Positions 19,968 to 28,061 of a DNA stretch of 64,000 bases are shown piece after piece. The notes under the pieces are model-generated. The model saw nothing but the letters and a program-made list of their open reading frames with translations. It was not told the origin of the DNA and did no database searches. The DNA is from Pseudomonas yangonensis (GTDB lineage: Bacteria; Pseudomonadota; Gammaproteobacteria; Pseudomonadales; Pseudomonadaceae). Position 1 is the stretch's first letter. Each line of letters starts with the position of its first letter. Position numbers and translations under genes: made by a program. The stretch lies in contig NZ_BLJU01000002.1 of assembly GCF_009932725.1 (NCBI RefSeq), positions 434,001 to 498,000 on the forward strand, given 5' to 3'.

Positions 19968-20705
19968 TCAGCTGATTTCCACCTGATAGCGGAAGTTTTC
20001 CGCTGCCGCGCGTGACAGGCGATATTCCAGCGGGGTGCGGTCATAGCCCAGTGCGGTTCGTTCGATCACCACGCTCGGGCTGGCTTCGGCGACATCGAGA
20101 ATGGCCGCGAGCTCGGCATCGGCGGCAGAAACCGTGAGGGTCTCCTTCGCCGAAGCGATGCGCTGGCCGCAGTGCTGCTCGTAAAAGGGATAGAGCAACT
20201 GCGGGAATTCATCCGGCGTGAGCTCCAGCAGCGCGCCGAAACGCGAAGCGGGTAGCCAGATGCGCTCGTGGAACAGCGGACGGCCGTCGATCAGGCGCAG
20301 GCGTTGCAGGAAGACGCAGCGTTCGCCTTCAGCCAGTTGCAATGCCTGGCGTGCTGCCGCGTCCGCAGGCTCGAGGCGGCATTCGAGAATGCGGCTCTGC
20401 GGCACCTGCGACTGGCCGCTGGCGCTGACCTGACGGAAGAAGCGAAACAGCGATCCATCGAAGTTCGGCCGCCGCACGAAGGTGCCGCGGCCCTGGGCGC
20501 GCAGCAGCAGCCCCTCCGCAACCAGGGTTTCCACCGCCTTGCGCACCGTGCCCACGGCCACGCCGTACTGGCGGGTCAACTCCGCTTCGGTGGGGATGGC
20601 TTCGCCGGGTAGCCATTCGCCTGCGGCAATCTTGCCCAGCATCTCGTCACGTAGCCGCTGATACAGCGGCAGGCGTTCATCCTGTCCCAGTGCCGTGGTG
20701 CTCAT
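19968..20705 (-). CDS. GntR-family (HutC/UTRA) transcriptional regulator
   Basis: 245 residues: an N-terminal GntR winged helix (LPGEAIPTEAELTRQYGVAVGTVRKAV) and a C-terminal UTRA ligand-binding domain (VFLQRLRLIDGRPLFHERIW to the end). Start at 20705 gives MSTTALGQDERLPLYQRLRD. It is divergent from the hydrolase/transporter pair and probably represses it. A strong inverted repeat lies in the shared promoter region. Confidence 0.9.
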   Translation of the reverse strand: MSTTALGQDERLPLYQRLRDEMLGKIAAGEWLPGEAIPTEAELTRQYGVAVGTVRKAVETLVAEGLLLRAQGRGTFVRRPNFDGSLFRFFRQVSASGQSQVPQSRILECRLEPADAAARQALQLAEGERCVFLQRLRLIDGRPLFHERIWLPASRFGALLELTPDEFPQLLYPFYEQHCGQRIASAKETLTVSAADAELAAILDVAEASPSVVIERTALGYDRTPLEYRLSRAAAENFRYQVEIS

Positions 20706-20780
20706 AAACCTCAAATCCGCAATTCGACCGGCCGTCACTTTACCACCGGTGGGTGCGTTGACAGCACTGGAACTCTATCT

Positions 20781-20812
20781 ATACAGTCATCTATTCATAT
20801 ATATGACTATAT
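20781..20812. promoter_or_regulatory. putative GntR operator
   Basis: ATACAGTCAT (20781) and ATGACTATAT (20803) form an inverted repeat matching at 9 of 10 positions with a 12-bp spacer. It sits in the AT-rich region between the GntR gene and the divergent hydrolase gene, where the regulator's own site would be expected. Confidence 0.55.
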
Positions 20813-20869
20813 GTGCAGACATGGCTGCCTCACGAGCGGCCCGAACAAGAACGACAGAGGTATTGCTTC

Positions 20870-21700
20870 GTGACGCCCATGCCTTATGCCGGTATCACCG
20901 GCATCGACACCCATGCCCACATATTCCGTCAGGACCTGCCCATGGTCCCGGGGCGCCGCTACAGCCCCAGCTACGACGCCACCGTAGAGCAGTACCTGGC
21001 TCACCTGGATGCCTGCGGCCTGTCTCATGGCGTGCTGATCCAGCCGAGCTTTCTCGGCACCGACAACCACTACATGGTCGAGGCATTGCGGCGCTTTCCC
21101 GAGCGTTTGCGCGGCGTAGCGGTCGTCGAGGCGCAGGTCAGCGATGCCGAACTGGACGAGTTGGCTGCCACCGGTGTGGTGGGCGTGCGTCTGAACCTGA
21201 TCGGCAAGGTGCTGGAGGGCTGCACCGGGCCGGCCTGGAATGGCCTGTTCCGGCGCCTGGCGCAACGTGGCTGGCAGGTGGAGATCCAGCGCGGCTTCGG
21301 CGATCTGGCGCTGATCCTGCCGGCGATTCTCGAGTCCGGCGTCACCGTGGTGATCGATCACTTTGGCCTGCCGGCGCCGAGCGTGCAGCTGGACGATGGC
21401 CAGCATGACGCCTTCTTCGCTCTGCTCGGCCAGGCGCCGGTGTGGATCAAGCTGTCGGCAGCCTACCGCAGCCAGTCCGACCTGGCCCGAGCCCAGGCCA
21501 TCGAGGCGCGCCTGCGCGAGGCCTGCGGCGGCATCGGCCGCTTCCTCTGGGGCAGCGACTGGCCCAACACCCAGTTTGAGTCGCAGACCCGCTACGATCA
21601 GCAGTTCGCGCTGCTCGAGGCCCTCTTACCCGACCCCGAGGAGCGCCGTCGCGTTCTGGTGGACAACCCCGCAACCCTGTTCGGTATCGCCTCGGCGTAA
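20870..21700 (+). CDS. amidohydrolase-family (LigI-like, COG3618) hydrolase
   Basis: About 276 residues. The N-terminal metal-site motif GIDTHAHIF, the central VVIDHFG and the late WGSDWPNT are those of TIM-barrel hydrolases such as 2-pyrone-4,6-dicarboxylate lactonase. GTG 20870 is preferred (AGAGG 9 nt upstream); ATG 20879 is possible. With carboxylate transporters on both sides it probably hydrolyses a dicarboxylate or tricarboxylate lactone after import; the exact substrate is unknown. Confidence 0.82.
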   Translation: MTPMPYAGITGIDTHAHIFRQDLPMVPGRRYSPSYDATVEQYLAHLDACGLSHGVLIQPSFLGTDNHYMVEALRRFPERLRGVAVVEAQVSDAELDELAATGVVGVRLNLIGKVLEGCTGPAWNGLFRRLAQRGWQVEIQRGFGDLALILPAILESGVTVVIDHFGLPAPSVQLDDGQHDAFFALLGQAPVWIKLSAAYRSQSDLARAQAIEARLREACGGIGRFLWGSDWPNTQFESQTRYDQQFALLEALLPDPEERRRVLVDNPATLFGIASA

Positions 21701-21740
21701 GCGCCGCTCACATCAGAACAACAAAAGGAGTCAAATCATC

Positions 21741-23042
21741 ATGATGAGCTTGCTCGTCGTCGTCGCGATCGTTCTTGCCGTCGCGCTGGGTTACACCACC
21801 AAGATCAACATCGGCCTGTTCGCCATCGCCTTCGCCTACCTGCTCGGCTGTTTCGGCATGGGCATGAGCCCGGGTGAGATCATCAACATGTGGCCGCTGA
21901 AGATCTTCTTCGTGATCTTCTCGGTCTGCCTGTTCTACAGCTTCGCCACCGTCAACGGCACCCTGGAAAAACTCGCCGGGCATCTGCTGTATCGCTGCCG
22001 TGGCGTGCCGCACCTGCTGCCCTATGCCATTTTGCTGACTTCGGGGGTGATCGCTGCCATGGGCGCCGGTTACTACACCGTGCTGGCCTTCATGGCACCG
22101 CTGACCCTGCTGTTGTGCCAGCGTACCGGCATGAGCCTGATTCTCGGCGGCATGGCGGTGAACTACGGTGCGCTGGCCGGGGCCAACTTCGTCTCCAGCC
22201 AGAGCGGCATCATCTTCCGCGGCCTGATGACCGGCGCCGGCATGCCCGAGAGCGAAGCCTTCGTCAATGCCCTGGCGATCTTCGCCAGCACGGCGATCAT
22301 CCCGGTGCTGGTGATTTCCGCCTTCGTCTTCCTCGGTGGCCATGGCCGTAACCTGAAGAATGCGGTACTCACCGCCGACCTGCCGGAAGCCTTCAATCGC
22401 GAGCAGAAACTGACCCTGCTGCTGACGCTGCTGATGATGGTGCTGGTACTCGCCGCGCCACTGGCGCTGCTGGCCTTCCCGGATAACGCCACGGTCAGGT
22501 TCATCAACAGCAAGGTAGACATCGGTCTGATCGCCAGCGTCTTCTCGGTGATCGCACTGCTGCTCAAGCTCGGTGACGAGCGCAAGGCGATCGCCTCCGT
22601 GCCCTGGGCCACGCTGATCATGATCTGCGGCGTCGGCATGCTGATCTCGATCGCGATCAAGGCTGGCACCATCGATGCGCTGGCGTCCTGGATCGGCGGT
22701 AACATCCCGCCGCTGATGGTTCCAGTGGCATTCGGTGTGGTAGCGGCCCTGATGTCGATCTTCGCCAGCACCCTCGGTGTTGTGACGCCGGCACTGTTCC
22801 CGATGGTGCTGCCACTGGCGGCTTCGATGTCGATCGATCCGATGATCATCTTCGTCGCCATCGTGGTGGGTGCGCAGGCCACCTCGATCTCGCCGTTCTC
22901 CTCGGGTGGCAGCCTGCTGCTGGGGTCGTGCACCGATGACAAGGCGCGCTCGACGCTGTTCTCGCAGCTGCTGCTACGCGCCGCGCCCATCGGCTTCGTC
23001 GCCGCCATGCTGTTCAACCTGGCGCTGACCTTCCTGTTCTGA
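21741..23042 (+). CDS. MatC/SLC13-like dicarboxylate transporter
   Basis: 433 residues with about 12 transmembrane segments. The N-terminal third matches the MatC_N family (malonate/dicarboxylate carriers), and the late segment SISPFSSGGSLLLG is typical of the ion transporter superfamily. AAAGGAG lies 9 nt upstream of the ATG. It is 40 bp downstream of the hydrolase and likely co-transcribed, supplying its substrate. Confidence 0.85.
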   Translation: MMSLLVVVAIVLAVALGYTTKINIGLFAIAFAYLLGCFGMGMSPGEIINMWPLKIFFVIFSVCLFYSFATVNGTLEKLAGHLLYRCRGVPHLLPYAILLTSGVIAAMGAGYYTVLAFMAPLTLLLCQRTGMSLILGGMAVNYGALAGANFVSSQSGIIFRGLMTGAGMPESEAFVNALAIFASTAIIPVLVISAFVFLGGHGRNLKNAVLTADLPEAFNREQKLTLLLTLLMMVLVLAAPLALLAFPDNATVRFINSKVDIGLIASVFSVIALLLKLGDERKAIASVPWATLIMICGVGMLISIAIKAGTIDALASWIGGNIPPLMVPVAFGVVAALMSIFASTLGVVTPALFPMVLPLAASMSIDPMIIFVAIVVGAQATSISPFSSGGSLLLGSCTDDKARSTLFSQLLLRAAPIGFVAAMLFNLALTFLF

Positions 23043-23124
23043 CGAAAAAAGGTTTTTCGCATAGTTTGGGGAGAGTGTGAGCCAATACCGGATTGGCAAG
23101 TTTGTGTGCGTACCGCTTACTGAC

Positions 23125-23745
23125 TTAGCACTATCCATTACCGAGTGCGCTGAATGTTTGGGTTGCGCCCCTTACGGGCGCCACACCTTTCTTGCTTGCC
23201 CAAGAAAGGTGTGCCAAAGAAGGGCACCCCGACATCCGGGTTTCGCTTCGCTCAACTCCCCTCACTCCGGCGCCGCTCCGGGGGCCGGCTTACATGGGCC
23301 ATCCCTGGCCCATTAAGCCTTTCGCCGCATCCATGCGGCTCATCCCCCTACGCGACACCTCCACTCGGCCTTCTGACGGGACCAGGTCGCGAGCTTGCGA
23401 AATCTCCGGAAGATCAAAGTCGGTAGCGTTTGGCTTTTGCTCTTGAAGTGCGATCTCACAGACGACGCTCAAGTCCCCTTCAGGAGGCCGAGTGGAATCA
23501 CCGTGGAAGGGGTTGAGCGACATGGATGTCGCGAGAGCTGCGATGGGCCAGGGATGGCCCTTCGCAGCGTGCCTCTGGAGCGGTGATGGAAGGAGGGAAC
23601 CCCGGCGCAGCAGGGCGGGGGCGCCTAGCTCGTATGCAGGGGTGTGTTTCTTTGCTTACTTTCTTTGCACAAGCAAAGAAAGTGAGTCGCCCGTAAGGGG
23701 CGAAACCCATCAGGCCAGGCGGCGTGCTAATGGATAGTGCCAAGT
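23125..23745. repeat. about 620-bp imperfect inverted repeat, non-coding
   Basis: The left arm starts AGCACTATCCATTA and the right arm ends TAATGGATAGTGC. Moving inward, both arms share CGCCCCTTACGGGCG, a TTTCTTGCTT/AAGCAAAGAAA hairpin, GGGCCATCCCTGGCCCAT and CCACTCGGCCT in the same order and opposite orientation. The two arms are therefore diverged inverted copies of a roughly 300-bp element. Short open frames across it have no start-site or family support. Nothing else was seen between 23043 and 23820. Confidence 0.8.
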
Positions 23746-23814
23746 CATCGACAGCTGACACTTAATTGCCAGTCTGGTGCCAAGAGTATCCCCCCGCGAG
23801 AATGCGAAGAACCT

Positions 23815-23841
23815 GAAAAAACCGGCATCGCGTGATGCCGG
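23815..23841 (-). terminator. intrinsic terminator of the ClpP-like gene
   Basis: Read on the minus strand, CCGGCATCACGCGATGCCGG is followed by a run of T residues (complement of the A-run at 23815-23821). It lies about 25 bp beyond the stop of the minus-strand gene. Confidence 0.8.
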
Positions 23842-23867
23842 GGTTCTATCCCCGCAAGTCCATATCG

Positions 23868-24425
23868 CTATTTCAGTCGATAACGCGCCAGTTCATCCGG
23901 GCTCAGCAGACGCAAGCGCCCCGGCTCTAGCTGATAGATGTCTTCCGCCAGACGCACCTCGACGCCCATGTCGCGCAAGTAATTGGCCGGGCTGAACGAC
24001 TGGCGGCCATGGGCGGCCTGCGCCAGTGCCGAGTCCCCGGCGGGGAAGGGCGGCCGACGCAGAGCGACGTGGCCGTTGATGGTGCGCTTGGTGCCGGCAG
24101 CGAGCAGGTAGATGCAGCTGCCCTGGCACATACCACCTGAAGGCACCAGCGCCTCGAAGCCGGTTTCGCGCAGTAGGCGCCCCATGCGTATGGCTTCCGG
24201 AGCGCTGCCGCCGATGCTGTCGAGCAGCACGACCTTGCGCTTGTGCTTACCCGGATTGGCGCGCAAGCCAGCCAGCAGTTTCTCGTAGTCGCCTGGAACG
24301 ATCTCTTCGGAAATCTTTGCCGCCAGCATGCCGGCATTGGCCTCGACCTCCACCTGTGCCTGGGCGGTCATAGCGGTGAACAGAGTGGTGGCGATCAGGG
24401 CGAAGCGTAAACGCTGGGCAATCAT
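23868..24425 (-). CDS. periplasmic ClpP/crotonase-like protein, unknown function
   Basis: 185 residues with a signal peptide ending MTAQAQ. The segment LLDSIGGSAPEAIRMGRLLR followed by GMCQGSCIYLLAAGTKR resembles the predicted periplasmic proteins of COG3904, which have a ClpP-like fold; the SC pair would sit at the nucleophile position. Whether it is an active protease is not known. A terminator follows it. Confidence 0.6.
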   Translation of the reverse strand: MIAQRLRFALIATTLFTAMTAQAQVEVEANAGMLAAKISEEIVPGDYEKLLAGLRANPGKHKRKVVLLDSIGGSAPEAIRMGRLLRETGFEALVPSGGMCQGSCIYLLAAGTKRTINGHVALRRPPFPAGDSALAQAAHGRQSFSPANYLRDMGVEVRLAEDIYQLEPGRLRLLSPDELARYRLK

Positions 24426-24490
24426 CGGCTGGGTTCGTCGGTGGCTCGGGAGGTAGAAGATACCTTGCCCGAGTCACCTCACGCACCTGT

Positions 24491-25690
24491 TCAGATTGCA
24501 GTGTTCCTTCGCTGTACCTGCCACGCCCAGCCGAACAACAGCAGGCCGCCGATTGCGGTAGCGGCGCCAATATAGCCGGTCACCGTCCAGCTCATGCCGG
24601 CGCTGATGGCCAGGCCGCCGAGCCAGGGGCCGAGGGCGTTGGCGAGGTTGAACGCGGCGTGGTTGGAGGCGGCCGCCAGCGTCTGCGCGCCGGTGGCGAC
24701 GTCCATCAGGTGGGTCTGCAGTGCCGGGCCGAGGGCGATCATAGTGCCGATGGCGAAGATCGCCGGCAGGATGGTCCACAGGCTGTGCGCGGCAAAGGGG
24801 AAGACCAGCAGCACCAGGGTGCTCCACGCCAGGATCCAGGCCACGGCCCGCAGGCGCAGGCGGTCGAACAGCCAGCCGCCGGCGCTGTTGCCGACGATGC
24901 AGCCGGCGCCGAACACGCCCATGGCCAGGGGAATCCAGCCGGGGCCGACCTGGGTGACGTGCAGCAGTGTGGGCGCCATGTAGCTGAACACGCAGAACAT
25001 CCCGGCGAAACCGATCGAACCGATGCCCAGGGCCAGCCAGATCGGCGCACGGTTGAAGGCGCGCAGCTCGCCCTTGGGGCTGCTGCGCTGCTCGTTGGGG
25101 TCTGCAGGCAGGAAGATCGCCACCATGGCGATGGTGGTGATGGCGATGATGCCGACCAGGGCGAAGGCGTAGCGCCAGCTCATGAACTGGCCTAGCCAGG
25201 TGGCCAGCGGGTTACCGATCAGGATGGCCACGGTCAGGCCGGCCAGCACCCGGCTCACCGCCTTGGCGCGTTTGTGCGGCGGCGCCATGGACGCGGCCAC
25301 CAGCATGGCGATACCGAAGTAGGCGCCATGTGGCAGGCCGGCGATGAAGCGGAACATCAGCAGCGGCTCGTAGCCCGGTGCCAGGGCGCTGGCGAAGTTG
25401 CCGAGGGCAAAGCAGCCCATCAGCAGCAGGAGCAGGATGCGCCGCGGCAGGCGTGCTCCGAGCAGGGCCAGCAGTGGTGCGCCGACCACCACGCCGAGGG
25501 CGTAGGCGCTGATCACGTGACCGACCTGCGGTTCGCTGACGCCAAGGTCGGCGGCGACGTTGGGCATCAGGCCCATGATGGCGAACTCGCCGGTGCCGAT
25601 GGCGAAGCCGCCGAGGGCCAGGGCGAGTTGAATGAGAAGGATCGCGCCCGGCGACAGATGCGTCGCAGCGCTGGGGGAAGGCGTGCTCAT
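24491..25690 (-). CDS. MFS transporter (AraJ/YdhP-like, DHA1 family)
   Basis: About 399 residues with 12 transmembrane helices. The N-terminal GTGEFAIMGLMPNVAADLGV is the signature of the AraJ/YdhP subgroup of drug:H+ antiporters. Start 25690 gives MSTPSPSAATHLS; the frame is open a little upstream. A LysR-type gene lies about 75 bp upstream on the same strand and may regulate it. Confidence 0.88.
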   Translation of the reverse strand: MSTPSPSAATHLSPGAILLIQLALALGGFAIGTGEFAIMGLMPNVAADLGVSEPQVGHVISAYALGVVVGAPLLALLGARLPRRILLLLLMGCFALGNFASALAPGYEPLLMFRFIAGLPHGAYFGIAMLVAASMAPPHKRAKAVSRVLAGLTVAILIGNPLATWLGQFMSWRYAFALVGIIAITTIAMVAIFLPADPNEQRSSPKGELRAFNRAPIWLALGIGSIGFAGMFCVFSYMAPTLLHVTQVGPGWIPLAMGVFGAGCIVGNSAGGWLFDRLRLRAVAWILAWSTLVLLVFPFAAHSLWTILPAIFAIGTMIALGPALQTHLMDVATGAQTLAAASNHAAFNLANALGPWLGGLAISAGMSWTVTGYIGAATAIGGLLLFGWAWQVQRRNTAI

Positions 25691-25764
25691 GAGTGACCTG
25701 GAAGGGAGAAGGCAAGCGCGCAATTATAATCTCCGAGTGCCGCGCCTGGATATTACCGGCCGCT

Positions 25765-26688
25765 CTATATCGGCCTTTGGGACGAATGGTCGGCGTCGTT
25801 CAGGGCTTTCACATAGTCGACGAAGGCGCGCAGCGGCGCCGGCACGTTGCGCCTGCTGTGGTAGTACAGGTAAGGCCCCTCGAAGTGCTGCCACCAGTCA
25901 TGCAGGATGGGTTGCAGCTGGCCGCTGGCGAGATGCGCCGCGATGTACTCCTCGAAGGTGTAGAGAATGCCGTGGCCGGCGCAGGCCGCGGCGATCAGCA
26001 GGTCCTGCGATGAGCTGACCAACCTGCCCTCCGGGGCGATGCGCAAGGTACGTCCATCTCGCTCGAACTCCCAGACACCCAGCTTGCCGCTGGCGAAGCG
26101 GTAACCGAGCAGGCGGTGCTCGTTCAGTTCGCCGGGATGCTGCGGCGTGCCGTGGCGCTGCAGATAGCTGGGCGCGGCGACTGCCATGAAGCACTGCCGG
26201 CGCGGCCCGATGGGGACGGCGATCATGTCCTTGGCCAGACTTTCCTCGTAGCGGATGCCTGCGTCGTAACCGGCGCCGATCACGTCGATGAAGGTGTTGT
26301 CCATGTTCACCTCCAGCGCGATGCCGGGGTAACGCGCGAGAAAACCATCCAGCAGCTGCGGCAGGATGTGCCGGGCGATTACGCCAGGCACATGCAGGCG
26401 CAGCGAGCCGACCGGATGCTGCGGGTCTTCCTGCAGGTCGTTGAGTGCTGTGTTGATCTCGTCCAGCGCCGGGCGCAGGCGCTCCAGCAGTCGCGCACCG
26501 ATTTCCGTCGGCGTCAGGCCGCGGGTGGTGCGGTTGAGCAGGCGCACGCCCAGCTCCTTTTCCAGGCGGCGTATGCAATCGCTGAGTGACGAGGCTGACG
26601 TGCCGCGGCGCTGCGCTGCGGCACGAAAACCACCGGCCTCGACCACGGCGGCGAACAGGGCGATATCGGACAGATTCGGTTGGCGCAT
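25765..26688 (-). CDS. LysR-family transcriptional regulator
   Basis: 307 residues: the N-terminal helix-turn-helix (LFAAVVEAGGFRAAAQRRGT then LNRTTRGLTPTEIG) and a periplasmic-binding-like effector domain. Start ATG 26688 gives MRQPNLSDIALFAAVVEAGG, the usual position. It lies upstream of the MFS transporter on the same strand and divergent from an SDR gene; either could be its target. Confidence 0.9.
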   Translation of the reverse strand: MRQPNLSDIALFAAVVEAGGFRAAAQRRGTSASSLSDCIRRLEKELGVRLLNRTTRGLTPTEIGARLLERLRPALDEINTALNDLQEDPQHPVGSLRLHVPGVIARHILPQLLDGFLARYPGIALEVNMDNTFIDVIGAGYDAGIRYEESLAKDMIAVPIGPRRQCFMAVAAPSYLQRHGTPQHPGELNEHRLLGYRFASGKLGVWEFERDGRTLRIAPEGRLVSSSQDLLIAAACAGHGILYTFEEYIAAHLASGQLQPILHDWWQHFEGPYLYYHSRRNVPAPLRAFVDYVKALNDADHSSQRPI

Positions 26689-26755
26689 GAGCGTCGGCTG
26701 GGAAATGAAAGGTCCGATAATGCGGCGCAGCGCCCGCTTTGCCAATCCTGGGCTC

Positions 26756-26815
26756 CGTAGCCTGGATGAAATCCGGGAATGCATGCCAATGGCCCCGGAT
26801 TGCATCCGGGCTACG
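26756..26815. repeat. TAGCCCGGATG-type inverted repeat
   Basis: CGTAGCCTGGATGAAATCCG on the left and CGGATTGCATCCGGGCTACG on the right form a long hairpin. The same repeat is found in the 1885-2960 array and near 50773. Confidence 0.75.
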
Positions 26816-26968
26816 ATTCGCGCCTTTGAAACACCGGGTAACTGTACGCCTGGCCGTATACCCTGTTCGGTCGTGACCGGCTTATCGCACAGTCTTTCTG
26901 CTCGCACCCTATGTCCTGCGCCGTTGCCTGATTTGGCGCATCGAGCTAACGCATAGGAGGAAGCTGCA

Positions 26969-28018
26969 ATGAGCAGAAGAAACGAAGCGCGGCTGAGCCA
27001 TACGCGCCGTGATGCACTGAAGCTGTTCGGCATGGTGGGCGGCAGTCTTGCCTTGCAAGGGGTGCTGGGCGGCATACCGAGGTTCGCCTGGGCCGACACC
27101 GCAACGGGCTGGCAGGCGACGGACATGCCGCCTTTGACCGGCAAGCGCATGCTGGTCACCGGTGGCACCAGCGGTATGGGCTTCGAGGACGCTCTGGCCC
27201 TGAGCGGGGCCGGTGCGCAGGTGATCATCGCCGCGCGTAATGCGCAGCGTGGCGCCGAAAGCATCGAACGTATTCGTGCCCAGGTGCCGGATGCGCGGGT
27301 GCGTTTCGAACAATTGGACCTGGCCGACCAGGCCTCGGTGCGCCGCCTGGCTCAGCGCCTGAATGCCGAGGGCGAGGTGCTGGACGTGCTGATCAACAAT
27401 GCCGCGATCATGGCGCCGCCACAACGCGGCGTGTCTCGCGACGGTTTCGAGCTGCAGCTGGCGACCAACTTTCTCGGCCATTTCGCCCTGACCGGTTTGC
27501 TCCTGTCGTCGCTGCGCAAGTCATCCGATCCGCGCGTGGTGACGCTGGCGAGCATCGCGGTCAATCGTGGTCGGATCAATTTCGATGACCTGCAGTCCGA
27601 GCGCAGCTACGACCCCTATGCGGCTTACGCCCAGTCGAAGCTGGCCTGTCTGATGATGGCCTTCGAGCTGCAGCGGCGCAGCCTGGCCAACGACTGGGGC
27701 GTGCGCAGCGTCGCCGCGCATCCTGGCGTGGCCGTCACCGAACTGGTCGAGCGCGGGCCAGGACTGGAAAGCGAGTTCGCTCAGCAGTGGGCGAAGGATC
27801 GCGATGTCTATCACTCGGCGGCGCAGGGTGCGCTGTCGTCACTGTTCGCGGCGACGGCGGTCGAGGCCGAAGGTGGCCGCTACTACGGGCCGACCGGCGA
27901 AGAGGAAAAGCGCGGCCCTCTGGGGCTGGCCAAGGTACCGCCTGCCGCGGCGGATGCCGCTGATGCGGCGCGCCTGTGGTCGGTGGCCGAGCGCCTGACG
28001 GGCGTGAAATACGGCTGA
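26969..28018 (+). CDS. Tat-exported short-chain dehydrogenase
   Basis: 349 residues. The N-terminus has a twin-arginine signal (TRRDALKLFG then a hydrophobic stretch ending FAWADT), and the mature part is an SDR of the retinol-dehydrogenase/WWOX type: GGTSGMG cofactor loop, NNAAIM, and YAQSK catalytic motif. Export of a cofactor-dependent SDR requires folded transport, consistent with Tat. AGGAGG precedes the ATG. The substrate is unknown. Confidence 0.82.
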   Translation: MSRRNEARLSHTRRDALKLFGMVGGSLALQGVLGGIPRFAWADTATGWQATDMPPLTGKRMLVTGGTSGMGFEDALALSGAGAQVIIAARNAQRGAESIERIRAQVPDARVRFEQLDLADQASVRRLAQRLNAEGEVLDVLINNAAIMAPPQRGVSRDGFELQLATNFLGHFALTGLLLSSLRKSSDPRVVTLASIAVNRGRINFDDLQSERSYDPYAAYAQSKLACLMMAFELQRRSLANDWGVRSVAAHPGVAVTELVERGPGLESEFAQQWAKDRDVYHSAAQGALSSLFAATAVEAEGGRYYGPTGEEEKRGPLGLAKVPPAAADAADAARLWSVAERLTGVKYG

Positions 28019-28023
28019 ATCTT

Positions 28024-28043
28024 GGCGCGCCTCGAGGCGCGCC
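28024..28043. other. 20-bp perfect palindrome between SDR and transporter genes
   Basis: GGCGCGCCTCGAGGCGCGCC begins 6 bp after the SDR stop. It could fold as a strong hairpin and partly terminate or separate the two transcripts; there is no T-tract. Confidence 0.5.
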
Positions 28044-28061
28044 CCCTTCGAGGAATTTGCC

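Noticed and set aside
23154..23761. Several short open frames within the large inverted repeat
   Set aside because: They occur on both strands in mirror positions because of the repeat and lack start signals or families.
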